Below are positions 52,684-63,000 of a DNA stretch of 64,000 bases, in pieces. The notes beneath the pieces are model-generated. The model was not told where the DNA came from. It did no database searches and worked only from the letters and a program-made list of their open reading frames with translations. This DNA is from Paludibacteraceae bacterium (GTDB taxonomy: Bacteria > Bacteroidota > Bacteroidia > Bacteroidales > Paludibacteraceae). Position numbers and translations under genes: made by a program. The number at the start of each line of letters is the position of its first letter. Within the stretch, counting starts at the first letter, position 1. The stretch lies in the NCBI GenBank assembly GCA_017559385.1, contig JAFYSK010000034.1, positions 1-64,000 on the forward strand, in the 5' to 3' direction.

Positions 52684-54522
52684 CTACTTCACTCTCACTC
52701 TCGTAATTGTTCCTTCGCTACTAGTGAATATACATTCTTTGTTGCTCAGTGGCAATGGCGTATTCAGTATGGAGTTGCCTATTTTATGGCGCCAAAGCAC
52801 TTTACCTGTTTTGGCGTTCATGCCTAGTAGCAAACCATTCTTGGTGCTCACCCATAGTGTGCCATCTTTCTCCAGTGGCATAGCTGGATTATGCTCATAT
52901 CCGAAGTCTGCATGAGCTGCCCATATGGTCTTGGGTTCTTCTGTTGAGATAGGCGCGCTTGTACTAATAGCTACCACTGTATCCCACATACACTTCGAAT
53001 ATACTGTTTTCCCGTCTTCGCTCAGGCCTACCGTCTCGCGCACTTTGTACTTGTTCGTACGCCATACTACTTGACCTGTTTCGGCATCTAGACATGTAAA
53101 ATAGCGGTCAGGAGCAGTGATGAATATCTTTCCATCTGCGGCCACTGGCCATACACTCGCGGGCGACAGTTTAGGGTTACCCTTACCATTGTTCCATTTC
53201 CAAACCAGTGATCCGTCCCCTAGGTTCAGTGCATAGAGATTGGTGTCCCATGCGCCAAAATACAACTTGTTGTTATATACTAGCGGACGAGTAAGAACGT
53301 AGTTCTTCAGTTCGTTAAACGACCACTTTACTGCGCCGGTCTTGATGTCAAATGCGTACATCTTGCCATCGCCACCGCCTATATAGGCCACACCCTCGTG
53401 GATGGTAGCGGCGCCCATCACGGCTTGCTTGGTGGTGTATGTCCATATTTTTTTGCCTGTCTTGGCATCTAGGCCGTAAATATTGTAGTTGGCACTACCA
53501 AATACCACCACACCATCGCTCACTGCAGGTGAACCTACAATTCGCATGCCACTGTCAAACGACCAATGTGTCTCGCCGGTCTTTATATCAAGGCAATATA
53601 GTGTTCCCACATCGTCGCCTATGTACAGATTTTTGCCGTCGGTTACTGGGGTAGAGTATATACCGCCTTTCAGTTTCTGATGCCAAACGCGTGTTACTTT
53701 CGAATATTTTTCATTCACTGCGAAGTTGGGTCGCAGACTCTCATCGGATGGGCCATACTCTTTTTTCTCAAAGGGCAGACTCAGCCAATGCGTCATGCTC
53801 ATCTCGCCTGTGCTACTAGATGCGCCCACTGTTCGCTCGTAGATGCGGATGCTGTCGGTTACACTGATGATGGAATAACCATTGATTGTTTCTTTGCCTC
53901 GTAGGTTCGAGCGGTTCAGTACATCGGTGATGCCGTCGCAGTCAAATACTAGATTCCTATGGTAATGTCCTCCCATCACACATTGCACATTGTGTTGACG
54001 CAGTACGTCGGTCACCTCGTACCAATTGTCCACATCGCCGTTGCGCAGTGGGTAGTGTGTAAACACAAAGATTGGCGATTCTCCTGCTGCGCTCACGCTA
54101 TCTAGCTTCTCTTCTAACCAGGCTATATCTTGGGGGGCCACATGTCCGTCTGCCATACGGATTACTGGGCCCGAATTAAATCCTACGAAGTATGCACCTG
54201 CATGCGAGAAAGCAAATCTGCTATCTCCAAACACGCGACTAAAATCCATAACGCCCGATTCCGACCATGTAGTCTCATGATTACCTGATGCTGCGTAATA
54301 TGGTACTTTTAGTTGGTCCAATGCGTCCTTGATCGCTTCCAGCGAAGCACGATCGCCTGATTCGCTGAGATCTCCGGTCAGGACCACAAACTCTATGTCA
54401 GGATGCTGATTGATATCGGCTATCGAGCGTTCCAAGTCTTCCATTGGTTTTGGGTTGGAACTGCTGATATGGGTGTCGGTCAATAGCGCAAAGCTAAATA
54501 GTAGGACGGATAGTATATGCAT
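52684..54522 (-). CDS. Metallophosphoesterase with PQQ-type beta-propeller
   Basis: This 612-residue protein has an N-terminal calcineurin-like phosphoesterase domain with TDTHI (Asp15, His17, first metal ligands), VVLTGDLSESGD, GNHETTW and GGHYHRN. From about residue 290 it has repeated PQQ/quinoprotein-like blades (YCLDIKTGETHWSF, YGLDAKTGKKIWTY, YAFDIKTGAVKWSF). Substrate unknown. The start at 54522 leaves only about 14 residues before the catalytic motif, so there is no normal signal peptide; the upstream gene ends at 54563. Homologues are usually secreted, so truncation or a cytosolic form is possible. Confidence 0.88.
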   Translation of the reverse strand: MHILSVLLFSFALLTDTHISSSNPKPMEDLERSIADINQHPDIEFVVLTGDLSESGDRASLEAIKDALDQLKVPYYAASGNHETTWSESGVMDFSRVFGDSRFAFSHAGAYFVGFNSGPVIRMADGHVAPQDIAWLEEKLDSVSAAGESPIFVFTHYPLRNGDVDNWYEVTDVLRQHNVQCVMGGHYHRNLVFDCDGITDVLNRSNLRGKETINGYSIISVTDSIRIYERTVGASSSTGEMSMTHWLSLPFEKKEYGPSDESLRPNFAVNEKYSKVTRVWHQKLKGGIYSTPVTDGKNLYIGDDVGTLYCLDIKTGETHWSFDSGMRIVGSPAVSDGVVVFGSANYNIYGLDAKTGKKIWTYTTKQAVMGAATIHEGVAYIGGGDGKMYAFDIKTGAVKWSFNELKNYVLTRPLVYNNKLYFGAWDTNLYALNLGDGSLVWKWNNGKGNPKLSPASVWPVAADGKIFITAPDRYFTCLDAETGQVVWRTNKYKVRETVGLSEDGKTVYSKCMWDTVVAISTSAPISTEEPKTIWAAHADFGYEHNPAMPLEKDGTLWVSTKNGLLLGMNAKTGKVLWRHKIGNSILNTPLPLSNKECIFTSSEGTITRVRVK

Positions 54523-54562
54523 AGTATCGTGTAAATTATGGTTATATATCAAAACCCTTTGC

Positions 54563-56299
54563 TCACTCCAGTTGCAGCTTCATAACTGATCGTAATTCAG
54601 CTATATGTGGGTTCATCTGCTCTAATACGCGGTATTTTTCTGCAGATGTGTATGCTCGTCGGCTGTGTTGTGAAGTATCTACTTCCACTTGTAGTTTCAG
54701 TAGGTCATTCTTCAGTTTGTTTCGTACGATATCCATCACTTTCTTCCCGAACTTAGCAAATTCTTCTTTTTGCCATGGGTTAGCCACTACAATGCGGCAC
54801 AACTCTGGGTTGATTAGTTCTGGTATCACTGACGAAAGCATTGCTTTCAGACGCTCTTCACCAGGGAAGTGTTCTGCCAGACCAACCCACGCGTCACTGA
54901 GTTGGTCCTCCGTAAAAGGGGTATTTCTTATTTCTTTGGTCGACTCAGCAGGCGCTGCTGTGGTCGTTGGCTTTGCTGTGCTAGTGGTGTTGATGCTGAT
55001 GGTTCCCAGACTGCCTATCGATGGCATGGCCCCCATCTGTGGGATTGCCTGTGGCGCAGGCTTGGCTGCAGGCTTGGTTTGTGCTGCAGGTGCGACTTTA
55101 GCTTGTGGTGCAGGTGCAGCTTTAGCTTGTGCTACAGGTGCTGGGGCTGTAGGTCTTGTTGCTCCTGACCCCCTGACCTCCTGACCTCCAGATCCTTCCG
55201 CTGGAGCCTCCACTAGGCGGCATAACTTCACCAATGCCAGTTCTACGGTCAGACGCTTGTTACGAGCCGTACGATAGTTGATGTCGCATGTGTTGACAAT
55301 GTCCAGGGCGTTGAATAGCCAGCGTGCAGGGCAGGTAGTTGCCTGCTGTTGATAGTGCTGACGAATAGCCTCAGAGGTCTCTAGCAACTCAGCGGTAGCT
55401 GCATCTTTGCTCACCAATACATCGCGTAGGTGCTGTGCAAAGCCTGTGATGAAGTTACCTGCATCAAAACCTTTCTGTAGCACCTCGTTCAGCAATAGCA
55501 AGGCATTGCTCACGGCGCCTTTCAGTGCGGCATCTACCAGACGGAAGTAGTATTCCGAATTCAGTACATTCAGTACTTCGATGGTTTGCTCGTAGCTGAT
55601 TGTTTTACCGCAGAAGGCCACCAATTGGTCAAAGATACTTAGTGCATCACGCATACCGCCATCTGCTTTTTGTGCTACTACATTCAGCGCTTCTTCCGCG
55701 ACGGTGATGCCTTCGTTCTTGGCCACGTATTGTAGGTGGTGGATAGTGTCTGCCACAGTGATACGCGTAAAGTCATATACTTGACAACGGCTCAAGATGG
55801 TAGGTAGGATCTTGTGTCGTTCGGTGGTTGCTAGGATAAAGATGGCGTATGATGGTGGTTCCTCTAGGGTCTTCAATAGTGCGTTAAACGCGCCTTGAGA
55901 AAGCATGTGAACCTCATCGATGATGTATACGCTGTATTTTCCTATTTGAGGTGGGATACGTACTTGGTCGATGAGTGAGCGGATATCCTCTACCGAGTTG
56001 TTGGATGCAGCATCCAATTCGTGGATGTTGAACGAACGTTGCTCGTTGAAGGCTACGCATGACTCACATTGGTTACATGCCTCATGCTCTGAAGATGGGT
56101 TGAGGCAGTTGATGGTTTTAGCAAAGATACGGGCGCAGGTGGTTTTACCTACACCGCGAGGTCCGCAGAATAGGTATGCATGGGCCAGACGATTGCTGCG
56201 TATGGCATTACGCAGGGTTTGGGTCAATGCTTCTTGACCTACTACACTTTCAAAGGTGGTAGGACGATACTTGCGGGCTGATACGATATATTGATCCAT
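54563..56299 (-). CDS. dnaX: DNA polymerase III gamma/tau subunit
   Basis: This 578-residue clamp-loader subunit has Walker A GPRGVGKTT, the zinc-binding cysteine cluster CLNPSSEHEACNQCESC, and DEVHMLS and ATTERHKILPTILSRC (sensor regions). A Pro/Ala/Gln/Lys-rich linker from about residue 370 to 450 contains a stretch (GSGGQEVRGSGA) coded by an 8-base tandem repeat at 55161-55190. The C-terminal domain would bind the polymerase core. I see no frameshift signal of the E. coli type. It has its own promoter at 56340-56370. Confidence 0.95.
   Translation of the reverse strand: MDQYIVSARKYRPTTFESVVGQEALTQTLRNAIRSNRLAHAYLFCGPRGVGKTTCARIFAKTINCLNPSSEHEACNQCESCVAFNEQRSFNIHELDAASNNSVEDIRSLIDQVRIPPQIGKYSVYIIDEVHMLSQGAFNALLKTLEEPPSYAIFILATTERHKILPTILSRCQVYDFTRITVADTIHHLQYVAKNEGITVAEEALNVVAQKADGGMRDALSIFDQLVAFCGKTISYEQTIEVLNVLNSEYYFRLVDAALKGAVSNALLLLNEVLQKGFDAGNFITGFAQHLRDVLVSKDAATAELLETSEAIRQHYQQQATTCPARWLFNALDIVNTCDINYRTARNKRLTVELALVKLCRLVEAPAEGSGGQEVRGSGATRPTAPAPVAQAKAAPAPQAKVAPAAQTKPAAKPAPQAIPQMGAMPSIGSLGTISINTTSTAKPTTTAAPAESTKEIRNTPFTEDQLSDAWVGLAEHFPGEERLKAMLSSVIPELINPELCRIVVANPWQKEEFAKFGKKVMDIVRNKLKNDLLKLQVEVDTSQHSRRAYTSAEKYRVLEQMNPHIAELRSVMKLQLE
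55161..55190 (-). repeat. 8-bp tandem repeat inside dnaX linker
   Basis: Three copies of GAGGTCAG/GGGGTCAG in a row on the coding strand. The period is not a multiple of three, so neighbouring copies are read in different frames. The frame of dnaX stays open. Confidence 0.7.
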
Positions 56300-56339
56300 A
56301 TAGTAGTGCGGCTGAGCCGCGGTTTAAAAAATCCGTGTG

Positions 56340-56370
56340 CAAAAGTACTAAAATTATCGCATATATGCAA
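56340..56370 (-). promoter_or_regulatory. Promoter of dnaX
   Basis: TACTTTTG (56340-56347, minus) lies 20 bases from TTG (56368-56370). Unlike the others its spacer has only T4, not a long A/T tract. Confidence 0.78.
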
Positions 56371-56534
56371 CCTTTCTGTGTGTTTTTATGTTTTTTTCTA
56401 TCTTTTGTTCGCTTTCGTGTGTTTTTTGGCATGAGTTTTGCATATGTTTTCGTAGTTACCTAGAGCCCTGGAACTTTGACATCCTACGAGGCTTGGAATA
56501 TTAAAGTTTACAAACCCTTAAATTAGATGAAACA

Positions 56535-56972
56535 ATGAAAAAAATGATGGCCCTAGTGGCAACCTTATTGTTTGTGTTTACGGCTTGTGCTGATGATTAT
56601 CAGCGTGTAGTACAGTTTCGTTCTTTGCCTGTGTTGGCACAAAGTTTTATTAAGAAGCATTTTAGTGCAGATGATGTCTCTCGTGTAGTGATGGAGCGCG
56701 AGGGCTTGTTCCGCGAGTATTCCGTTTATATGAGAGATGCTACTGAGCTCGAGTTTAATCATCAGGGCAATCTATTGTCGGTTGACTGCCAATATTCTCC
56801 TGTACCAGCCAGTATTATTCCTCAAACTATTGTTGAGTATGTTAATTATCATTATCCAGATGATTTTATCACGGAGTATGTTGTCAAGACTCGTCGCTTA
56901 GAGATTGGCATGAGCAACGATTTAGAATTGATTTTTGATCTTAGTGGCAATTTCTTAGGAGTGGACGACTGA
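56535..56972 (+). CDS. PepSY-like (DUF2874) periplasmic protein
   Basis: This 145-residue protein starts with a signal peptide whose cysteine region FVFTACADDYQ could be a lipobox or cleavage site. Two PepSY-like repeats follow (LPVLAQSFIKKHFSADDVSRVV and the later IIPQTIVEYVNYHYPDDFIT, shortened here to key parts: LPVLAQSFIKKHF; IVEYVNYHYPD). The family resembles beta-lactamase-inhibitor-like folds and is common in Bacteroidetes; function unknown. A weak -7-like GAACTTTG (56471-56478) may drive it. It ends at the terminator at 57010. Confidence 0.82.
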   Translation: MKKMMALVATLLFVFTACADDYQRVVQFRSLPVLAQSFIKKHFSADDVSRVVMEREGLFREYSVYMRDATELEFNHQGNLLSVDCQYSPVPASIIPQTIVEYVNYHYPDDFITEYVVKTRRLEIGMSNDLELIFDLSGNFLGVDD

Positions 56973-57009
56973 TTCGGCTAAGTTTTTCATCTTAATGTGT
57001 ATTACAACT

Positions 57010-57037
57010 AATGAGGACGCTTCCACGCGTCCTCATT
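57010..57037 (+). terminator. Terminator of the PepSY-like gene
   Basis: Perfect 11-base stem AATGAGGACGC/GCGTCCTCATT with loop TTCCAC, followed by TTTC. It lies between convergent genes and could serve both. Confidence 0.85.
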
Positions 57038-57059
57038 TTCTTGGTATGGTTATTGTTTC

Positions 57060-60000
57060 TTAGTGCACGATTACTTGCGCTTGCTCTATGCTACCGTCTC
57101 GTAGTGTCACATCCACGATGTACACGCCTGGGGTGCAAGCTGTGTGGAGTGTGAGGCTATTGGTGATGAGGCTATTAGGCGATGAGGCGATAGGGCTATT
57201 AGGTGATTGGGCGATGAGGCGACCGGTGAGGTCGTAGAGTGTCGCACTCTTAATCAAATCGCTTGATGATACCACTACGGTGCTGCGGTCAGGAGCGTAT
57301 GCCCATACCTTGTTGCCTGTGGTTGATACATTAGGTTGGGTGGTAGAGGTGGTTACACCATCTGAACCTTGGTAGGTGTCAGGACCTTCGATAGAGTAGC
57401 GTTGCTCGTGGTTCTCTGGCATCTCGATGGAGATGATCAAACCGTTCATAATACGTACTTTTTGACCTGTTTTGTGATCTACAAAGTAGCAGGTGCGTGA
57501 CCAGTTAGATGTGAAGTAGAATGCTAGTTGCATATACTCTTGACGCGCATTATCCGCTGCTAGGATAGCCACTGGAATACTGCTGATACCTTGACGTACG
57601 TCTGCCATCATTGGCACTTGCTCGGCTACGGTGTACATATTGAGTGGTGATTTCACTTCGCTAATGTTCTCCACTCCCGTTGAGATAAAGAGTGCATCTT
57701 CGCCTACAAGGTAGTAGTCGTTGGCGATAGGGTTGGTCGCCACTACTGTACGTGCGTGTGCGTTTTCCATTAGTGCGTATATGGTTAGCATCTCAGTAGC
57801 TTGTGCATCTTCGTTCTCTAGACGTTCTGACTCGTATGTTGCCATGCGACGAGCAGTGATAGATTGGCTATTTTTTTCATCCTCATCTGCTTGTTCCATA
57901 GGATTAACCATGTTGTTGAGTGTCAGGTGCGATGGCTTCAAGTTGATAGTCATAAAGGTATTAGCTCCTGTGCTTTCCAATAAGACTGAAGTCATAGGTG
58001 GCAGATAGCGGTCTTCTATCATTGTGAGTTGAGTAGCAGAACGCCATGCGCTGTTGGCCATTCCCTGGAAGTTACCTGTCCAGCCACTTTCTTTATTATC
58101 AACATACAAAGCGTGCATATCAATATACGCCATGGTTGGGTTACCGAAGAGGAAATATGGGCTAGCAACTGCGTTGGTTAATTCGATAACCATAGGATCA
58201 TTCTCCTTATCGTGGTCAGAGTCATATGCCAATTTACCACGAACCTCAGCTGATTCAGGTATTGTCACATATTTTCCACTAACTGCGCCATCTACATAGT
58301 AACTATATTGTTCATCTGGTTTTGGCAGACGGATAGTGAGTTCTTCTTTGTCTTTCCAACCCAAACCATATAATTGGTAACCACTACCTGGAGTGAGGGG
58401 CTGTGCCAATGTGTTGGATTTGATAAACTCGGCACTAACTGTTTGTGCTACTTCACTATTAGGTGTTACTGTTGATACTGTAGTGTTGTAGAATCCCTCC
58501 CAGAAGGCGTATGCTGCATCTGCGTGGCGAATACCTTGGAAACCACTTACTACGAATGGGTCAGGTTCTGCAATTAGGTTATTTTGGCTTTCGCTATACC
58601 AACCAGTATGTGGGATAAACATATCACCAGATACCATTCCCTTGAGTGGAGCTGACATCATATGCCAAGAACCTGCTGTGATTTGCATATCCACGAATGC
58701 TCTCTTATGTTCCAAGAGATGTTGGTTGTGGATACGAGTACCTGGAGCAAAATAGATACTATTGCAATGATGAGGGTCGTAACCTATCGTCAATTCATAG
58801 TGATTATGATCATGCTCTGGAACGATGTATGGATATAGCAGTGAGTTGTCCAATTTAGGGATAATAACATTGGTCTCGGATATAGGCACAAATCCTTCTA
58901 CTAGTTCGCCTTCGTCTATTTGGTTGTTGCTGTTGGTGTCTTTCCAACCTTTCCAGTTTTCGTTCTTACCCCAACCGTTGAAGGAATTTCCTGTAGGTTG
59001 CCATACAAGGGTTTGAGGCACGATTTGCAGATTGAGGAATACATAACCATAGCGGCAAGTTGCACTTGGGTCAGATTCTGCACTAGTATTAGCATTCTTC
59101 ATTGTCAAACGAATGGTGTATTCGTTGCCAACTTCTAATGTTGGTTTTTCTTGATATGGTTTGCCTGATTCTAGGTCAAAATATGTCAAGTTTAGATCAT
59201 CTAAACGTAATGTAATCTGTCGGGTTTCTAAATCTGCACCATCAGTCTTTATTTGATTGCTTATTTCTTTAATAGGTATCGTAATCGTTTCGCTACCCTC
59301 TAGCACCTTCAGTATTGGTATCTGCACATGTTGTTGAGGCGTTTTTTCTGCATATGTGATAGGTGCAATATTCATGTAGTGGTCGCCTCCTGCAATAATG
59401 GATACTGTTACGCGGTGTGGCTCGTTACAGTCCTTGAGCGTTATTTCGCTTTCAGGTGTTCCGTCTTTGTCTGTGTCTACTTTTGTTTTTGCTGTTTCAG
59501 CAATAGGAAAACACCAATAACGTACGGTGTCGCCGATTGTATTGCCTTCTTTGTCAAGTCGTGTACCAAGATAGAAGTGTACGGTGGTATCGCATAGTTG
59601 CAACCAACCGTTTTCGTAAAGATGCTTAACGATTTCGTAGTTCTCGTGAGATAGGAAACGGTTTGGTTGGAGTTCTTCAAATGTCTTCGCCGAATAATTA
59701 GGGTTGTAGTCACGACTATTTGGGTCGTCTGTGGTATAGCGACGCATATCGTACATGATAGCTGAAGTTACTTCATCGTGGGTATAGCCGTACATTTTCT
59801 TGAAACCTGCAACAGCAGCTTGCAAACGGGCGTTGTAGTCTGTCAAAGCTGTTTGGTATTCGTTATCCGTGTTATAATCACTTCTTGAAGGAGCTTTCTC
59901 CGATAGCACATCACCTTGTGGATCGCCTATCAACCAATCGGAGAAAATAGGTGCCGCAATGTTCTCAGTATTGCCTCCTGCACCATCAACGGCCAAATGA

Positions 60001-63000
60001 TTAATTACCGTGGAGGTAAGGAAGTAGAGGTCATTAGGGCAGTTCTGGGTAGAGTTGGAGAATATGTACTCTATACCCCCATCGCTATTATTCGCTATCA
60101 GTTTATCTCTATCCTGTGAGTGTTTAATTGTCGCCTTGTCGGAATTGCGCAGTTTAAATACCGTTTGTTGGGTAGCGTGCAATGGAGTGGTCAAGTTACA
60201 CTCAGCAGTAGGCAACTCTTCTGAGGTATATGCCATACGCATAACGTATTGGTGTTCATCAAAGAGTTTTTGTAATGGAATTTGCTTTCTCTTTTCTTGA
60301 TCTTGTTCTTCATTTATTTCTTTTTGGGTTGTGCTCTCAACGAGGTGAACCACATAGAGCAACCATTTTGTTACTCCACTTTGTATAGTGCGGATATATG
60401 CTTTGCCATGTTTTTGATTATTCAATACCAAGTCATCCAAAAAAGCGGATACAGAGGTGTAAATAAGTAGGGTATCTGTTCGGTTTTTGTCTTCCTTTAA
60501 CAATTCATCATTATATACCTCTGGGTCAAATCCTTTTTCTGGTATATGCACAGAACCGTATGGGTGATCGTGGTTATTGTCGCCATGACCATCATCATAG
60601 TCGTGGTAATATGCGGCATCGCCTGTAAGGTTGACAGGGGCACCAACAATGACTGTACCATTCGCATCTTTATTTTCGTATGACTCGTTGTAGATTTGGT
60701 AGAACATATATCCATCGCTACCTGCGGTGATATTGTTGTAGTCAAGGCGCAAAACGGCAGCAGCTGTAGTTGTTCCACCCTCTATGCTACGGCATGCCAT
60801 CTCGCCTTGGTAAGCAGCGATAGGAAGTTGCGAGACGAAGAGTGTAATATCGTCCACCATAAAGTCGTTACCTTGGTTGGTGGTAGCGAAGTTGTAAATA
60901 GATACGCGTGTCTCGTCGTAGCTACTAGCCGATTGGATAGGGAATACGATTTGTTGCCATCCAGAACCTTTGAGCAACTCACCTACGAAATAAACACCTG
61001 CGTCGTGCCATTCTGTTTCGCCTATATTCTTACCTTGGATATTACAACGGAAGATAGGGTTACCTTCTCCAGACCATCCACTAGGGGCAGGGTTGCAGAA
61101 CCAAGCAGAGCAATACATCGTCTGACCGGAACATATCTTGGCGTGGGCAGTAATGCTTGCCACCAATCCAGGCTCCATGGTTCCGTCCACGTAGAGCGAT
61201 TTACCAGTTCCGCCGTGTGCAGAAGCTCTTGCCCAATCTTTGTTCACCGATTCTAGGATGGTGTACTCGCCATAGAATGGGAACGCACCTTGGCTTGCGC
61301 CGCGCCTAAAGTTGGTAGCCAAGTCGCCTGCGGTATACACATATCCGTAGGATGCTTGCTCCCAAGGTAAGTGTCCTGTTGTTTCGTTGAAGTTGATTTC
61401 TTCAAGATTCTTGTATTGGGTATTGATGCGTTGTTGGGTGATAATGGTCTTGCTGGTAGGACCTTGTCGCTCAATATCCACGAACTCTACCTCAAAGCGA
61501 GCAATGAGTAAGGTTTGTTCGTTGTTTGCTACTCCTGCTGGCATTTCAAGTGTGTACACCTTTGGTTCTTCGTACAAATAATTATCGTTACGCACAATCA
61601 GGTAGTCCATCTCGGCACTGTACTGAGGTGTATATTCTTCTCGGTTGCTTCCGTCTGCATCAGAAACATACCATTTGAGTATGTTGGCATTGTTTCTGTT
61701 GTCTATTTGCTTTATATTGCCCGAATTATCTCTGTAGAAATAGCATAACTCAGATTCGTGTGAGCGCACTTTGCTATGTCGGTATTCGGTAGAAAGGAGA
61801 ATCTGCTTACCTGCAGGTGCTTGGTATTTGTATTCCTCCAAGTACTCACCTCTTGCACTTCTAGCTGCCAGAGTGTCTGCCATCTCGCTTGCTGGGCGCA
61901 AGTGGAAGAGTTGGCGATAAGAGAGGGTTGGCTCTTGAATTGTATCAATACGAGTTTGGTTGGTTCTATTGTACACTATTCGATAATCGGTATATGCACT
62001 CACATCGCAGGCCATCGTGTGTGCTGCACCACTATTCCAACCCTTGATAATAGGCATTGGGTTGTAGGGATTACCCTCGTCTAGGATACCGCCATTCGCT
62101 TTGTTGATGGCATAGAGACCATAAGAGTAACCTTCTGTGCCAATCATGCTACTGCTTTGAGGGGTATTGATAGCAGAGAATGGATTGCCATTGGCTGCAC
62201 GTGGTGATAGAACCCAATGGGTTGAGTCTTTGTCGTGGGCGTAGTTGTAGTATGGGTCACCATTAGTCTCATAGTCGTACCAACGCATATATCCCGAGAA
62301 ACCAGACTCTGGCAGACGGAGTTCTATCTCTTGGTTTGGCAAGTAGTAGATGGTTCGCTCGGCGGTGTGTACTTGTTGACGACCATCACTACCCAAAGCG
62401 TCACCTGATTGTCCTTTGTTTGTAATAAATTGGATACCACCTTCCATACCTCGTTGGTGAAGTGGAATCATAAAACTATCCTTGTGCAGGTGAGCATCTT
62501 CGCCTGCTGTCTTCTCCATTACAACAACAAGGGTGTCCGAACGCTTTAAGCCGGTGGTGTTTGGATCTGCTATAATATAGATGTTTCCATTGTTTTGGAA
62601 CTCTGTTTCATTTAGCTTCAACCAATTCGCTCCACCGAGGAAACGAGGTGTTTTCTCCCAGGCATCTTCGCCTGTAAAATGTTCATGAAACTTATTCAGT
62701 TTGACATGCACAGGTCCGTAGGTACAATTTGTTATTATAGCTTGGTTATCCACGTTGTAGATTACGCTACCGTGTTGGTGGGTAAGAGTCACATCAAACT
62801 GCTTGGTCTCTGTTCCTTCTTTGGAGAAAGTGTAGGTAACAGGGTTGATGGAGAAAGAGATGGTAGGCAATACCTCATCGTGGTATGCCTTACGCACAAC
62901 GCGCATCTCTGCTGTTTGTGTCTCGCCACCTCCATAGGTGTATTCTACGACTATGTTGTCCGCATAGTCAATCCAACGCTCCAAGGTACCCAATTTATCT

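Noticed and set aside
55161..55190. Programmed frameshift site in dnaX
   Set aside because: No A-rich slippery heptamer with downstream hairpin is visible near the gamma/tau boundary.
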